Shown one piece after another: positions 5,784-14,299 of a stretch of DNA of 58,714 nt. The DNA is from a virus. The notes under the pieces were generated by a model, which saw only the letters and a program-made list of their open reading frames with translations, searched no databases and was not told the DNA's origin. Both the position numbers and the translations under genes were made by a program. The first letter of the stretch is position 1. Every line of letters starts with the position of its first letter. The stretch is from positions 1 through 58,714 of the IMG/VR virus record IMGVR_UViG_3300043399_000459; one strand, given 5' to 3'.

Positions 5784-5823
5784 GCATGTCTGTCCGGTGT
5801 TGCCGTGCGGCAGACAGACATGC
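5784..5823. promoter_or_regulatory. Perfect 11-bp inverted repeat, possible operator or hairpin
   Basis: GCATGTCTGTC at 5784-5794 is repeated inverted and without mismatch at 5813-5823, separated by 18 bp. It lies between the divergent promoter region and the ATG at 5857. It could be a repressor operator or an RNA hairpin in the leader of the RepA-like gene. Confidence 0.5.
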
Positions 5824-5856
5824 TATATGGCGTCCGTCCTTAACACGGAGATTGAT

Positions 5857-6966
5857 ATGTGGACCGGAGATAGACTTGTATCCAACCCTTTGGTGGTGTT
5901 GCAGAATGCCGCAGAAACTAGGGACGTGCTGCGCGGCCTTGTGCCGGATAGGGGCATCACATGGCTGTATGGCTCGTCCATGAGCTTCAAGACGTTTGTC
6001 GCTATGTCGATGGCGGCGGCGATGTCCGACGAGCGCCCGTGGATGGGGCGCCAGACCGAGTCGGCGTTTGTGGTGTATCTTGGCGCAGAGGGCGGCAATG
6101 CGTTGCACATTCGGCGCGCTGCGGCGGAGTTGGATGCGGGGGCGTCCGGGCCGATGTACGTCGTGCAGGAGCGGCCTCAGCTTGACACGAGGTTCGGGGC
6201 TTTGCGTCTGCGCGGTATCCTTGCCGGGTTGACTGGCTTGTACCGCGGGGAGACGTACGAGGACATCGAGGAGGACGCGGTTTTCAGCGGCGCGTTTGCG
6301 AAATATGATGACGTCGGTGCGTGGGCGGAGGCGGACACGGCGGCGACTGTCGTGTGTTTCATTGACACGTACTCGCAGACGTCCGGCGGGGACGACAAGG
6401 CCAACGTGGCAGCCTACATCAAGAACCTTCGCGACTTGATTGACGCGGCTGCGCAGGAGGATTGGCGGCTGGCGTTTGTGGTGATCGACCACGCGACCAA
6501 GACTGGCGGGAGTTACATGGGCAGCGTCGCGAAGCTCAACGACGTGGACAGCCAAATTGAGGTGTTGCGCGCGTCCTCGGCCTACCGGGCTGTCCTGCAC
6601 CAGCGCAAGACGAAGGACGGCGTCGAGAGTAAGCCGCTAGACGTGGAGTTGGTACCCTTCGTGCTGGAGGGCTTCACAGACGCCTATGGGGACCCGCTCA
6701 GCACGTTGGTGGTCCGAGATGGCACCAAGGCCGCCCGGCTTGCTGAAGTCGCTGACGGGAAGGCTGGGGTGCTGCTCGGGCTGATCTTCAACCAAGGCGG
6801 CAGCGTGACGGACACCCAACTGCGTAGGCTGTTTGCGGAGGACAGCTCGAACGAGGGTATCAAGGCGGACAGCGTCAGCAAGGCGTATCGTCGATGCAAG
6901 GAAACCCTGCTCGACGGTGGCATGATTTCGGAGGCGGACGGGATCATCAACATCGGACACGGGTAG
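5857..6966 (+). CDS. RepA-like hexameric ATPase (AAA_25 type)
   Basis: This 369-residue RecA-fold ATPase of the RepA/AAA_25 kind has a variant Walker A GSSMSFKT, a Walker B ending FIDT, and the downstream His motif (VVIDHATKTGGSYMGSVAK) typical of this group. Such proteins act as replicative helicases or helicase loaders. The C-terminal part (SVSKAYRRCKETLLDGGMI) looks like a winged helix. ATG 5857 has GGAG 6 bases upstream. ATG 5827 is an alternative, and the frame open to 5680 runs through the promoter and inverted repeat. It is the only rightward gene outside the late block and shares its ATPase type with the primase-helicase at 54231-56273, but has no primase domain. Confidence 0.8.
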   Translation: MWTGDRLVSNPLVVLQNAAETRDVLRGLVPDRGITWLYGSSMSFKTFVAMSMAAAMSDERPWMGRQTESAFVVYLGAEGGNALHIRRAAAELDAGASGPMYVVQERPQLDTRFGALRLRGILAGLTGLYRGETYEDIEEDAVFSGAFAKYDDVGAWAEADTAATVVCFIDTYSQTSGGDDKANVAAYIKNLRDLIDAAAQEDWRLAFVVIDHATKTGGSYMGSVAKLNDVDSQIEVLRASSAYRAVLHQRKTKDGVESKPLDVELVPFVLEGFTDAYGDPLSTLVVRDGTKAARLAEVADGKAGVLLGLIFNQGGSVTDTQLRRLFAEDSSNEGIKADSVSKAYRRCKETLLDGGMISEADGIINIGHG

Positions 6967-6986
6967 GCCGGACACGAGACTACCCA

Positions 6987-7009
6987 CACCCCCCCCCTAA
7001 AGGGGGGTG
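6987..7009. terminator. GC hairpin after the RepA-like gene
   Basis: CACCCCCC and GGGGGGTG flank a short loop containing CCCTAAA. It lies 20 bp after the stop codon at 6966. No T-run follows directly (TTTTTT comes about 40 bp later), so terminator function is only likely. The rest of the 228-bp gap before 7195 holds a candidate promoter and repeated TCCG units. Confidence 0.4.
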
Positions 7010-7124
7010 CGGTATGTCCGTCCGTCCGTCTTCCGCCCAAGTGAGGTGCTTTTTTGCAATTTGTAAACGCTAAGTTGCAGCATCAGGTTGGTGTGACTCG
7101 TGCTGTATACTTGAGGTTGCAATC

Positions 7125-7153
7125 TTGCGGTCCCTTCGTGCAGGTGTTACATC
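7125..7153 (+). promoter_or_regulatory. Candidate late promoter before terminase
   Basis: TTGCGG (7125-7130), a 17-bp spacer and TACATC (7148-7153), followed by a G-run, resemble a sigma-70 promoter 40 bp before the terminase small subunit start. The match is moderate and there is no second copy for comparison. Confidence 0.35.
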
Positions 7154-7194
7154 GGGGGTTGAGTAATGCCTGCACAAGGATTGCGGAGCGGACT

Positions 7195-7695
7195 GTGGCC
7201 ACACCGATTAAGAAAACACCGGAATTGATTGAGCGGGTGCTCAGTCGCATCGCAATGGGCGAGACCCTTGCGGCGATCGCGAGGGACTTGGATTTCCATC
7301 CGGTGACGTGGAGCCAGTGGGTGGCCGCCGACGAGACCCTAAACATCGCACACCAGCGCGCACGGGCCGTCGGTGCCGACGTCATCGCGGACGACATCCT
7401 TGCCATCATCGACCAAGAGCCTGAGATGATCACTGGCGAGGGGGCAGCCCCGCGTCGCGACAGCGGCTACGTCGCGTGGCAGAAGGCCCGCGCCGAGACG
7501 CGCCTCAAGCTGCTCGCGAAGTGGCACCCCACTAAGTATGGCGACAAGCAGCAGGTCGAGCACAGCGGCCCGGGTGGCGCGCCGATCCAGATCGCCAACA
7601 CAGCCGGCGTCGCAACGGCCGCCGTTCGCGAGCTGCGTCAACTGCGGCTCAAGACTGGCGAGCTGCCCCCACCGGACGGCACCGACCTGCTGTGA
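7195..7695 (+). CDS. terS: Terminase small subunit
   Basis: The protein starts at GTG 7195 (GGAG 5 bases upstream), reading VATPIKKTPELIERVLSRIA, and has a helix-turn-helix of the terminase small subunit type (GETLAAIARDLDFHPVTWSQW). This is followed by a long helical oligomerisation region with ARAVGADVIADDILAI and the conserved ARAETRLKLLAKWHPTKYGD motif. It recognises the packaging site and stimulates the large subunit. Its TGA overlaps the GTG of the large subunit gene (GTGA at 7692), so translation is coupled. The frame is open to 7054, but that extension runs through the candidate promoter. Confidence 0.88.
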   Translation: MATPIKKTPELIERVLSRIAMGETLAAIARDLDFHPVTWSQWVAADETLNIAHQRARAVGADVIADDILAIIDQEPEMITGEGAAPRRDSGYVAWQKARAETRLKLLAKWHPTKYGDKQQVEHSGPGGAPIQIANTAGVATAAVRELRQLRLKTGELPPPDGTDLL

Positions 7696-9218
7696 CCTAC
7701 GCCCTCGAAAAGATGGCGGATCCGCGCGTGGCAAGCGCAATGCCTGCCAACGACCACGCGTACTTCGACTGGCAGGCGCGGTGGTATCGTACCGCACGCA
7801 CCGTCCAGATACCGCCAGAGCCGGAGGAGCAGGCTGACTGGCTGACAGAGAACGCCGGCAGCCTGTACTTCGCGCCCACGGACGTGAGCCTGCCTTGGAA
7901 CGAGATGGGCTACATGGCCGGGCGCGGCTTCGGTAAGACGCGGGTGGGCGCCGAGTGGCTGGGGCGCGTCGCCGTCGAGTGCACGCGGGGCCTGCCCTAC
8001 GCCGTTGTCGCGCCGACCCAGAACGACGTGCGCATGACGTGCTTCGAGGGCATGAGCGGCCTGCGCAATACCATCCCTGAGGAGTGCATCGAGAAGTACA
8101 GCGCGGACGACCTGCGCATCATCCTGAAGAACGGCGCGACGATCCGCGGGTTCAGCGCCGAGAAGGCGGAGCGCTTGCGCGGGCCTGAACATGCTGCGGC
8201 GTGGTGTGATGAAATCGCGGCGTGGGGCAAGGACGCAGAGTACACGCTGGACATGCTCCAGATGGGCCTCCGCCTCGGGGAGCGGCCACGCCTGCTGTGG
8301 ACCTCCACCCCCAAGCCGAACGCGCTTGTGCGCAACCTGACCACGCCCCGCCCCGGCCGCCTCATCGTGTGCGGCTCGACGTACGACAACAAGGCGAACC
8401 TTGCAGGTAGCTTCTTCGACAACCTCGAGAAGTATTCCGGGACAAACCTCGGCCGGCAGGAGCTATACGGCGAGCTGATCGACCCCGAAGAGGCGGGCAT
8501 CATCAGGCGGAGCTGGTTCAGGCTGTGGCCTGCCGGAAAGCCGCTGCCGCGCTTCGACTGGATCATCATGTCGCTCGACACGGCCTACACCGAGAAGAGC
8601 GTCGACACGAAGGGCGACCCGGATCCGACCGCGTGCAGCGTGTGGGGCGTCTTCCAGCACGAGAAGCGCGCCAACGTGATCCTGCTCGACTGCTGGGAGG
8701 ACCACCTCGGCCTGCCCGACCTCATGCGCCGCGTCAGGCGCGAACTCAACACGGCCTACGGCGACGACGAGGACACGGCGCTGATCAAGCCGATGTTCGG
8801 CAGCAGCAAGCCGCTCACCTCCGGCCGCAAGCCGGACATCCTGCTCATCGAGGACAAGGGCAGCGGCATCAGCCTGCGCCAGATGCTGGCCGAGGCGGGC
8901 ATCGAGGCCTACGCCTACAACCCGGGCCGCGCAGACAAGCTCAGCCGCCTGCACATCGTCAGCCCCGTCTTCGCGCAGAAGCGCGTGTGGCTGCCCGAGA
9001 GCGACCGGAGCCCGGGCAAGCCGCGCACGTGGGCCGACCCGCTGGTCACGCAGCTCTGCTCCTTCACTGGGGAGGGCAGCATCAAGCACGACGACCTCCT
9101 CGACAGTTGCACGCAGGCGCTGCGTCTCTGCATGGATAAGGGCTTGGTATCGTTGATCAAGCAAGCCCCAGTCGACAACACGCCGCCGAAGCAGTATATC
9201 AACCCCTATTCCCAGTGA
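7692..9218 (+). CDS. terL: Terminase large subunit
   Basis: The 508-residue packaging motor has an N-terminal ATPase with Walker A GRGFGKT (about residue 78) and Walker B AAWCDEIAAW. The C-terminal RNase H-like nuclease shows acidic residues in SLDTAYTEKS, IEDKGSG and HDDLLDS. It pumps DNA into the prohead and cuts concatemers. The order small subunit, large subunit, portal is the standard packaging module. The start is GTG 7692, coupled to the upstream stop. No intron or intein is visible here. Confidence 0.95.
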   Translation: MTYALEKMADPRVASAMPANDHAYFDWQARWYRTARTVQIPPEPEEQADWLTENAGSLYFAPTDVSLPWNEMGYMAGRGFGKTRVGAEWLGRVAVECTRGLPYAVVAPTQNDVRMTCFEGMSGLRNTIPEECIEKYSADDLRIILKNGATIRGFSAEKAERLRGPEHAAAWCDEIAAWGKDAEYTLDMLQMGLRLGERPRLLWTSTPKPNALVRNLTTPRPGRLIVCGSTYDNKANLAGSFFDNLEKYSGTNLGRQELYGELIDPEEAGIIRRSWFRLWPAGKPLPRFDWIIMSLDTAYTEKSVDTKGDPDPTACSVWGVFQHEKRANVILLDCWEDHLGLPDLMRRVRRELNTAYGDDEDTALIKPMFGSSKPLTSGRKPDILLIEDKGSGISLRQMLAEAGIEAYAYNPGRADKLSRLHIVSPVFAQKRVWLPESDRSPGKPRTWADPLVTQLCSFTGEGSIKHDDLLDSCTQALRLCMDKGLVSLIKQAPVDNTPPKQYINPYSQ

Positions 9219-9229
9219 CAGGACGCCCG

Positions 9230-11797
9230 ATGGACGAAGACGAAATCCAGAGCGAAGAGGACATCCGCGCGGGTGAGTACATGCCGCTGGACGGCGCGGA
9301 GGACGACGTCGAGGACACGCCTGACGGCGGCGCGATCGTCACCCTCGACGACGAGGACGGCCCGGCCAAGGGCGAGAGCGAGTTCTACGCCAACCTAGCC
9401 GAGACGCTGCCCGACAGCGAGCTGAACACCCTGTCGAGCAGCCTGCTGGACCTGATCAGCAAGGACAAGGAGGCGCGCAGCAAGCGCGACCAGCAGTACG
9501 AGGAGGGCATCAAGCGCACCGGCCTCGGCGACGAGGCACCCGGCGGCGCGCAGTTCTCCGGCGCGTCGAAGGTCGTGCACCCGATGCTGACCGAGGCGTG
9601 CATCGACTTCGCGGCGCGGGCCATGAAGGAACTGTTCCCGCCCATGGGTCCGGCCAAGGACTTCGTGCCGGGCAAGCAGACCGAGGACAAGCTCCTCAAG
9701 GCCAAGCGCAAGACGACGCTGCTCAACTGGCAGATGACCGTGCAGTGCCCCGAGGTGCGCGCGGAACTCGAGCAGCTCATGACGCAGGTGCCGCTCGGCG
9801 GCGCGCAGTACATGAAGCTGGGCTGGGACGACAAGCGCAACCGCCCGACGTTCCTGTTCGTCGCGATCGACGACATGTACCTGCCCTACGCGGCGACCAA
9901 TTTCTATACGGCGCAGCGCCGTACGCACGTACAGTACCTGACGCAGCTTGACTACGAGCAGCGCGTCAAGAGCGGCATGTATCGCGACGTCGACCTGACG
10001 CCGCCGGGCATGGAGCCGGAGCTGTCAGGCGCAGGCAAGGCCAACGACAAGATCGAGGGCCGCAGCGCCACGAGCTACAACGAGGACGGCCTGCGCATCG
10101 TCTACGAGGTCTACGCCATCGCGCAGATCGGCGACGACGAGGACGCGGCGCCCTACATCATCAGCATCGACAAGCCGACCGGCAAGGTGCTGTCGATCTA
10201 CCGCAACTGGGACGAGGAAGACGAGACCCGCGAGGAGCTTCAGTGGTTCGTCGAGTTCCCCTTCATCCCGTGGCGCGGCGCGTACCCGATCGGCCTGCCG
10301 CACATGATCGGCGGCCTCTCCGGCGCGGCGACCGGCGCGCTGCGTGCGCTGCTTGACGCGGCGCACATCCAGAACACGCCATCAGGCCTCAAGCTGAAGG
10401 GCGCCAAGATCGGCGGCCAGTCAGAGAGCCCCGTGCCGGGCGAGATCAAGGAGATCGAGGGCGGCCTGAACGTCGACGACGTGCGCAAGCTGTTCATGCC
10501 GATGCCCTACAACCCACCATCCCCGGTGCTGTTCTCGCTGCTCGGCTTCCTGATCGACGCGGGCAAGGGCGTGGTGCGCACGGCGCTGGAGGACATCGCC
10601 GACGGCAACCCCAACGCGCCTGTCGGCACGACGCTGGCCAAGCTTGAGCAGGGCATGGTGGTGTTCAGCGCCATCCACAGCCGCCTGCACGACAGCATGG
10701 CGCGCATGTTGCGCGTGTTGCACCGCCTCAACGCCATGTATCTCGACGACGAGGCGCTGGAGAACGAGGCGGGCGAGGAGTTGGCCGAGCGCAAGGACTT
10801 CGAGGGGCCGCTCGACGTGGTGCCGGTGTCCGACCCGAACATCTTCAGCGAGACGCAGCGCTTTGCGCAGATGCAGGCCGTCGCCCAGCGCGCGGCGCAA
10901 CTGCCGCAACTCTACGACCTGCGCAAGGTCGAGGAGCGCATCCTCGAGACGCTCAAGGTGCCCAACGCGAAGGACTTGCTGGTCCCGCCGATGGAGCCGA
11001 AGGAGCAGAACGCCGTCAACGAGAACGTCGCGGCGTCGCTCGGCAGGCCCATCCTCGCCTTCCCCGAGCAGGACCACCTCGCGCACCTGCAGACGCACGT
11101 GTCGTTCCTCACCAACCCGATCTTCGGCAGCAGCGAGCTGTTCGCCGGCACGTTCATCCCGGCCATCCTGAACCACATGAAGGAGCACATGGTGCTCTGG
11201 TATGCGGCGCAGGTGGTCGAGATCAGCAACGACGCGATCGGCGAGGATCTCGGCAAGGTGATGAAGGAGATGGGCAAGGACAACGAGGAGCGCCGCGCCC
11301 TCGACCGCATGCTCGCCGAGGCGTCGAACGTCGTCAGCGACGCGGGCAGCCAAGTCTTCAGCCAGCTTCCGGCGGTCATGCAGCAGGCGCAGCAGATCAT
11401 GGCGCAACTGCAGCAGGGTCAGCCCGCCCCGCAGGATCCGAGGCTGGCGCTTGAGGGCCAGAAGCTCCAGATGCAGGCCCAGCGCGACCAGCAGCAGATG
11501 CAACTGGCGCAGGCCAAGATGCAGGCCGACGCGCAGCAGGGCGCCATGGACGCCCAGACCGACGCGCAGCGCATGCAGATGGAGGCGCAGCAGAAGGCGG
11601 CAGAGTTGCAGGCACGCCTGCAGATCGAGGCGCAGCGCCAAGAGGCAGAGGACACCCGCAAGGCGGCGGATATCGACGCCAAGCTGGCCATGAACGCAGA
11701 GGACAACCAGACCGCGATGCGGCTGGCTGCCGCAGAGATCGCAAGCGGCGAGCGTGTCGCCGTGTCCACAGGGGCGGGGATAAACCCGAACCCTTGA
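9230..11797 (+). CDS. Portal protein
   Basis: This is the dodecameric DNA gate of the capsid, 855 residues from ATG 9230 (AGGA upstream). GTG 9215, overlapping the upstream stop, would add five residues. An acidic N-terminus is followed by the portal core (SKVVHPMLTEACIDFAARAM, GGAQYMKLGWDD), a 'stem/crown' helical region, and a long Gln/Ala-rich C-terminus (AQRDQQQMQLAQAKMQADAQ) that is predicted coiled coil. The length and barrel-like tail suggest a large P22/SU10-type portal. Gene order and sequence pattern are both consistent. Confidence 0.92.
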   Translation: MDEDEIQSEEDIRAGEYMPLDGAEDDVEDTPDGGAIVTLDDEDGPAKGESEFYANLAETLPDSELNTLSSSLLDLISKDKEARSKRDQQYEEGIKRTGLGDEAPGGAQFSGASKVVHPMLTEACIDFAARAMKELFPPMGPAKDFVPGKQTEDKLLKAKRKTTLLNWQMTVQCPEVRAELEQLMTQVPLGGAQYMKLGWDDKRNRPTFLFVAIDDMYLPYAATNFYTAQRRTHVQYLTQLDYEQRVKSGMYRDVDLTPPGMEPELSGAGKANDKIEGRSATSYNEDGLRIVYEVYAIAQIGDDEDAAPYIISIDKPTGKVLSIYRNWDEEDETREELQWFVEFPFIPWRGAYPIGLPHMIGGLSGAATGALRALLDAAHIQNTPSGLKLKGAKIGGQSESPVPGEIKEIEGGLNVDDVRKLFMPMPYNPPSPVLFSLLGFLIDAGKGVVRTALEDIADGNPNAPVGTTLAKLEQGMVVFSAIHSRLHDSMARMLRVLHRLNAMYLDDEALENEAGEELAERKDFEGPLDVVPVSDPNIFSETQRFAQMQAVAQRAAQLPQLYDLRKVEERILETLKVPNAKDLLVPPMEPKEQNAVNENVAASLGRPILAFPEQDHLAHLQTHVSFLTNPIFGSSELFAGTFIPAILNHMKEHMVLWYAAQVVEISNDAIGEDLGKVMKEMGKDNEERRALDRMLAEASNVVSDAGSQVFSQLPAVMQQAQQIMAQLQQGQPAPQDPRLALEGQKLQMQAQRDQQQMQLAQAKMQADAQQGAMDAQTDAQRMQMEAQQKAAELQARLQIEAQRQEAEDTRKAADIDAKLAMNAEDNQTAMRLAAAEIASGERVAVSTGAGINPNP

Positions 11798-11815
11798 GCC
11801 AGTGAGGAGTGACCG

Positions 11816-11947
11816 ATGGCGCGAACGCCCAAGCAGAAAACTACTCCTCAGCAGCCCCCGCTGGCTGTTGAGGAGACCACCGACAACGCCAAGCCTGACA
11901 CCAGCGAGCGTGCGCGCCTGCTGGCCATGGGCCAGAAGAAGGACTGA
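11816..11947 (+). CDS. Small protein with LLAMGQ end, 43 aa
   Basis: MARTPKQKTTPQQPPLAVEE... ends RARLLAMGQKKD. GAGGAG lies 9 bases upstream. The next gene's product has KLLKMGQQ, so the two tiny proteins share an LLxMGQ motif and are probably distant duplicates. Placed between portal and GroES-like genes, they could be minor head components. Function unknown. Confidence 0.55.
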   Translation: MARTPKQKTTPQQPPLAVEETTDNAKPDTSERARLLAMGQKKD

Positions 11948-11952
11948 CGACA

Positions 11953-12093
11953 ATGGCAAAGAACGACGCGTCCCTGAGCAAGGGCAAGGAGACCGGCAGC
12001 ATCAACGCCGAGAACACCAACATGCACAAGCTGCTCAAGATGGGCCAGCAGCCCAAGCTTGAAGTCGGCGGCGGCAAGAAGACGCCCGCGTGA
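11953..12093 (+). CDS. Small protein with LLKMGQ motif, 46 aa
   Basis: MAKNDASLSKGKETGSINAE continues with NMHKLLKMGQQ and a basic Gly-rich tail (GGGKKTPA). It shares LLxMGQ with the gene just upstream. Its TGA overlaps the GTG start of the next gene. Function unknown. Confidence 0.55.
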   Translation: MAKNDASLSKGKETGSINAENTNMHKLLKMGQQPKLEVGGGKKTPA

Positions 12094-12281
12094 GACTGGA
12101 GACCCTGCTTCAGTGCCTGAAGGACGAGCAGAGCAAGCTCGCCCAGCAGACGCTGGAGCAGCCCCTCCCGGGCGACTTCAACTACGGCAAGGCTGTAGGA
12201 ATGTACGCGGGCCTCGAGTTGGCCCAGCGCGTCCTGATCGACCTCGTGGCCGAGAAGGATAGGAGAGATTTCAACCTCTAA
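12090..12281 (+). CDS. Hypothetical protein, 63 aa
   Basis: It starts at GTG 12090, overlapping the previous stop (GTGA). The protein is helical (ETLLQCLKDEQSKLAQQTLE, AGLELAQRVLIDLVAEKDRR), typical of small conserved phage head-module proteins. No assigned function. Confidence 0.6.
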   Translation: MRLETLLQCLKDEQSKLAQQTLEQPLPGDFNYGKAVGMYAGLELAQRVLIDLVAEKDRRDFNL

Positions 12282-12300
12282 CCTGCTAGAAGGAGCGACC

Positions 12301-12729
12301 ATGCAGGCGTATGAAATGAACAAAGTAGAGTTCGCCTTTGATGGCGAGGAGGACGCATTCCCGGTTATGGATCCGGGCGTCCAGCCGTTCGGCAGCCGCG
12401 TGCTGCTGCAGATACGGCGGGCGAAGACCAAGACGAAGGGCGGCATCTTTCTGGCCGGCGAGACGCGTGACACGGAGATGTGGAACACGCAGGTCGCCAA
12501 GGTCATTGCCATGGGCCCCCTCGCCTTCCACAACCGCAACACCATGGAGCCTTGGCCTGAGGGCGCTTGGGTCCACGTGGGCGACTACGTCCGCGCGCCG
12601 AAATACGGGGGAGACCGCTGGTCTGTCCGTACCGAAGACGGGGAGGAGATCCTCTTCGTCATTTTCAACGACCTCGACTTGCTGGGCAAGATCACTGGCG
12701 ACCCGCTCGCAGTGAAGGCGTTCCTGTAA
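12301..12729 (+). CDS. GroES-like co-chaperonin
   Basis: The 142-residue protein has the GroES beta-barrel pattern: VQPFGSRVLLQIRRAK, a mobile-loop-like KTKGGIFLAGETRD, then VAKVIAMGPLA and WVHVGDYVRAPKYGGD. Phage co-chaperonins such as T4 gp31 replace host GroES to help GroEL fold the capsid protein. Its place just before the scaffold and capsid genes fits that job. AGAAGGAG precedes the ATG. The C-terminal extension beyond a normal GroES (about 97 residues) is unexplained. Confidence 0.82.
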   Translation: MQAYEMNKVEFAFDGEEDAFPVMDPGVQPFGSRVLLQIRRAKTKTKGGIFLAGETRDTEMWNTQVAKVIAMGPLAFHNRNTMEPWPEGAWVHVGDYVRAPKYGGDRWSVRTEDGEEILFVIFNDLDLLGKITGDPLAVKAFL

Positions 12730-12755
12730 CTCGATAAGGCTGAAAGGAGCCGGTC

Positions 12756-13694
12756 ATGAATACGTTGACTGAAGACGACGACAACACCCCCGACACCGAC
12801 GAGCTGATCCCCGTAGAGACGCCGCCCGAGGCTGAGGAAGCCGAGGACGACGATCAGGACGAGGAGGACGAGCGGCTCGCGCAGAGCGAGGATGACCACG
12901 AGGACGACATAGCATCCTCGAGCAACCGTGACCGCCGCCGCAAGCGCCGCGAGATCCAGAAGAAGGCCCGCGACGCGGCACAGCGTGAGCTGGAGGAGTT
13001 GCGGCGCACCGTCGCCGTCCTCTCGCAGCGCGTGGCGCAGACCGAGACGCAGTCCGCCACGGCGGCCGCGACTACAGCCGAGCAGACGATCGAGCAGCGC
13101 CTCGCCCAGACCCTGCGCGACATTCAGCAGGCCGAGGCCATCATGGCCAAGGCGGCGGAGGCCGGCAACGGTGACGACATGGTCGCGGCCATGAAGATCC
13201 GCGATCAGGCCATGCAGGAGGCGCAGCAGCTCCAGTACAACCGGCAGCAGGTCCAGCAGGCCAAGCAGCAGGCCACCCAGCCGCGTGTCGACCCGCAGGT
13301 GGTCAACTACGCCAAGGAGTGGATGCAGGCCAACCCGTGGTATGACCCCAACGCGGGGGACCGCGACAGCGCCCTGACCAAGGCGATCGACAACGAGCTG
13401 GCACGCGAGGGCTATGACCCTGCCAGCCGAATCTACTGGGAAGAACTGACTACCCGCGTCGCCGACGCGCTGTCCGAGAAGGGTGGCGACGAGGCCGCGA
13501 GGGCTCCGCGCCGCAAGGCACCGCCGACGGGCAACACGCGCGAGCACGCGCCCGCCAGCACCAAAAAAGAAATCTACGTGACACCTGAACGCAAACAGGC
13601 TATGATTGAGGCGGGCGTATGGGACGACCCTGTAGCCCGCAATCGTTACCTGAAAGCTTATCAGGAATATGATCGCGGAAATTCGGCACGCTAA
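12756..13694 (+). CDS. Capsid scaffolding protein (probable)
   Basis: The 312-residue protein has a very acidic N-terminus (LTEDDDNTPDTDELIPVE, EDDDQDEEDERL), a central coiled coil (RDAAQRELEELRRTVAVLSQ ... QQVQQAKQQATQ) and a basic C-terminal end. This composition and its place between portal and major capsid gene are typical of scaffolds, whose basic C-terminus binds the capsid protein. GAAAGGAG precedes the ATG. No protease motif is seen in it or next to it, so the scaffold may exit intact as in P22. Confidence 0.75.
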   Translation: MNTLTEDDDNTPDTDELIPVETPPEAEEAEDDDQDEEDERLAQSEDDHEDDIASSSNRDRRRKRREIQKKARDAAQRELEELRRTVAVLSQRVAQTETQSATAAATTAEQTIEQRLAQTLRDIQQAEAIMAKAAEAGNGDDMVAAMKIRDQAMQEAQQLQYNRQQVQQAKQQATQPRVDPQVVNYAKEWMQANPWYDPNAGDRDSALTKAIDNELAREGYDPASRIYWEELTTRVADALSEKGGDEAARAPRRKAPPTGNTREHAPASTKKEIYVTPERKQAMIEAGVWDDPVARNRYLKAYQEYDRGNSAR

Positions 13695-13710
13695 ACTTGG
13701 AGTGTGACAC

Positions 13711-14262
13711 ATGACTACAGAACGTGAAGACGCCCGCTTGAAGAAGGAATTTGATGTTGTTGGACGCCGCGAGGCTACCCGGCACTCTCAGGACCGGCAG
13801 GTTACCGAGAGCAGGGAGCTTAGCGAAGACGACCGACTGGAGATGTTCCGGAATCAGCTCTTTAACGACGCACTACCTGACCTGCCGGACCTTCCGGGCT
13901 ATCATATGTGCTGGCTCACAACTACCAACCCGCGCGACCCGATCTATCGCCGCATGCAGCTCGGATACGAGCCTGTGAAGGCGGAGGAGATGCCCGGGAT
14001 GGCCCACGCCACGGTCAAGACCGGCGAGTATGCCGGGATGCTCGGGGTCAACGAGATGCTCGCGTTTAAGCTGCCCTTGAGCCTCTACGAGAAGTTCATG
14101 CAGGAAGCTCACCACGAGGCTCCGCTGCGGGAAGAGAACAAATTGGCCGAAGTCGCGGAGATGATGCGCGAGCAGGCCGAGAGAGCCGGTACTACGCTAT
14201 TGGAAGGCGATGGCATGTCGGAGATGCGTGAATACGCTCCTCGCCGAGGTATATTCAACTAG
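13711..14262 (+). CDS. Conserved head-module protein, 183 aa
   Basis: A charged N-terminus (MTTEREDARLKKEFDVVGRR) precedes the segment PDLPGYHMCWLTTTNPRDP, which recurs in many phages next to the capsid gene, and a helical C-terminus (KLAEVAEMMREQAERAG). It may be a minor head or scaffold-associated protein. No enzyme motif. GGAG lies 9 bases upstream. Confidence 0.65.
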   Translation: MTTEREDARLKKEFDVVGRREATRHSQDRQVTESRELSEDDRLEMFRNQLFNDALPDLPDLPGYHMCWLTTTNPRDPIYRRMQLGYEPVKAEEMPGMAHATVKTGEYAGMLGVNEMLAFKLPLSLYEKFMQEAHHEAPLREENKLAEVAEMMREQAERAGTTLLEGDGMSEMREYAPRRGIFN

Positions 14263-14299
14263 GCGAGGGTAAACGCAATTCCTTTAGAGGAACCTAACG

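Noticed and set aside
5680-5856. Longer start for the RepA-like gene
   Set aside because: The extension crosses the leftward promoter and inverted repeat and has no ribosome site. ATG 5857 does.
10421-11959. A 512-codon open frame antisense to the portal gene
   Set aside because: It is the mirror of GC-rich codon bias in the portal gene: Leu/Arg/His-rich, no ribosome site, no domain, and opposite to every late gene.
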